Source: Drouetiella hepatica Uher 2000/2452
Lineage (GTDB): Bacteria > Cyanobacteriota > Cyanobacteriia > Elainellales > Elainellaceae
Direction: 5' to 3'
Assembly (NCBI GenBank): GCA_019359505.1
Contig: JAHHHD010000049.1
Span: 1 to 34,283, forward strand
DNA length: 34,283 nt
In this document: in pieces, positions 33,815 through 34,283 of the stretch
How the letters are laid out: the number at the start of each line of letters is the position of its first letter
Position numbering within the stretch: position 1 is the first letter of the stretch
Program-made: the position numbers and the translations under genes
Notes under the pieces: generated by a model
Database searches by the model: none
Seen by the model: the letters and a program-made list of their open reading frames with translations, nothing else
Told to the model about the DNA's origin: nothing

Positions 33815-34192
33815 ATGAACGACTCGTCAGACTTATCAAAATTATCAATCTCTCCGCCCACTGCCTTGGAGAACGTCAATACCCTAGAGCCAAATTTAGC
33901 CCTAGACACAAATTTAGAAGGCACGAAGTTAAAGGGTAAAAAATCAAAAAGTGGAAAGGCAGCGCCAGAAAAGACTGACCTTTTACCGAATTGGAGCTAT
34001 GAGAAGACGGTTGCTGAGATTGAAACTATTATCAGCCGCATTGAGTTGGGCGAACTAGAACTTGCAGATGTCTTCGATCAGTTCTCGGCAGCCATGGAGC
34101 AGTTGCGACAATGTGAGGCGTTTCTCATGCAGCAGCAGCAGCAGGTTGACTTACTGATTGAAACCCTAGTCGATGAGCCGGAGGGATTTTAG
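33815..34192 (+). CDS. xseB: Exodeoxyribonuclease VII small subunit
   Basis: Residues 60-122 ([59 protein letters not shown]) are the standard two-helix XseB domain that packs on the XseA coiled coil. The first 55 residues are an extra tail, Asn/Ser/Leu-rich and then lysine-rich ([16 protein letters not shown]), absent from typical 80-aa XseB. No better start codon sits at the domain edge, so the extension is probably real, although the ATG is unproven. It follows xseA by 16 nt. Confidence 0.93.
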   Translation: MNDSSDLSKLSISPPTALENVNTLEPNLALDTNLEGTKLKGKKSKSGKAAPEKTDLLPNWSYEKTVAEIETIISRIELGELELADVFDQFSAAMEQLRQCEAFLMQQQQQVDLLIETLVDEPEGF

Positions 34193-34283
34193 AACCTAGC
34201 TCGGAAAATTGGTAGTTCTTAAGGGGTGAGGATTTTTTGTTGGGGGGGGGGTGGGCACCCAACAAAAAAAAAAAAAAAAAAAA
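34193..34283. other. Hairpin with G-run and terminal A-run at the window end
   Basis: Bases 34233-34244 (TTTTTTGTTGGG) pair with 34258-34269 (12 bp). The loop contains GTGGGCAC, and a longer G-run precedes it. This is the same AT-outer, GC-inner shape as the other intergenic hairpins and could end xseAB transcription. The last 20 bases are all A, which looks like an assembly end rather than genome. Confidence 0.6.

Overview
The window reads as cyanobacterial chromosome. The octamer GCGATCGC (HIP1) and its GATCGC/GCGATC parts recur inside and between genes throughout. Several genes are cyanobacterial hallmarks: psb29/thf1, a light-repressed-transcript-type hibernation factor (lrtA), a GvpF/GvpL protein, a cyanobacterial DnaX, and an ArsA-like ATPase with a C-terminal Hsp20-like domain. 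The treZ-treY trehalose pair, short and long tandem repeats and many intergenic hairpins suggest a filamentous Leptolyngbya-like organism, but the genus is a guess. No rRNA, tRNA, CRISPR array or transposase was seen.

Region 1 (1-5.95 kb) is accessory and partly decayed. A degenerate 21-bp tandem array (124-354) precedes a two-gene STAND module: a 151-aa protein, then after 4 nt an NB-ARC/TPR ATPase. The two proteins share a short motif. Next come a HicB-like/HicA pair and a ribbon-helix-helix-like antitoxin with a frameshifted PIN toxin, then a relic copy of the HicB-like gene. On the minus strand there is an Xre regulator, a frameshifted protein that may be ADP-ribosyltransferase-like, and a small S1-domain protein. 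This block is the best place to look for an undescribed conflict system.

Region 2 (5.97-13.5 kb) holds a thioredoxin-like 2Fe-2S ferredoxin, a GH31 alpha-glucosidase, an all-repeat RTX protein, an isolated gvpF/L, and lrtA divergent from lipB. Downstream of lipB are two adjacent perfect palindromes, a small unknown gene and a conserved cyanobacterial protein (DUF6679-like).

Region 3 (13.5-25.6 kb) is mostly housekeeping: a creatininase-family hydrolase, psb29, dnaX, the ArsA-like ATPase, cobD/cbiB, gnd, an unknown gene and clpB.

Region 4 (25.6-34.28 kb) holds treZ-treY (trehalose from glycogen-type glucans), then recA divergent from xseA-xseB. Two abutting LexA-box-like sequences lie between recA and xseA. 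The window ends in a G-run/A-run hairpin that looks like a contig end. A dispersed family of long intergenic hairpins, three with related 10-nt loops, links the regions.
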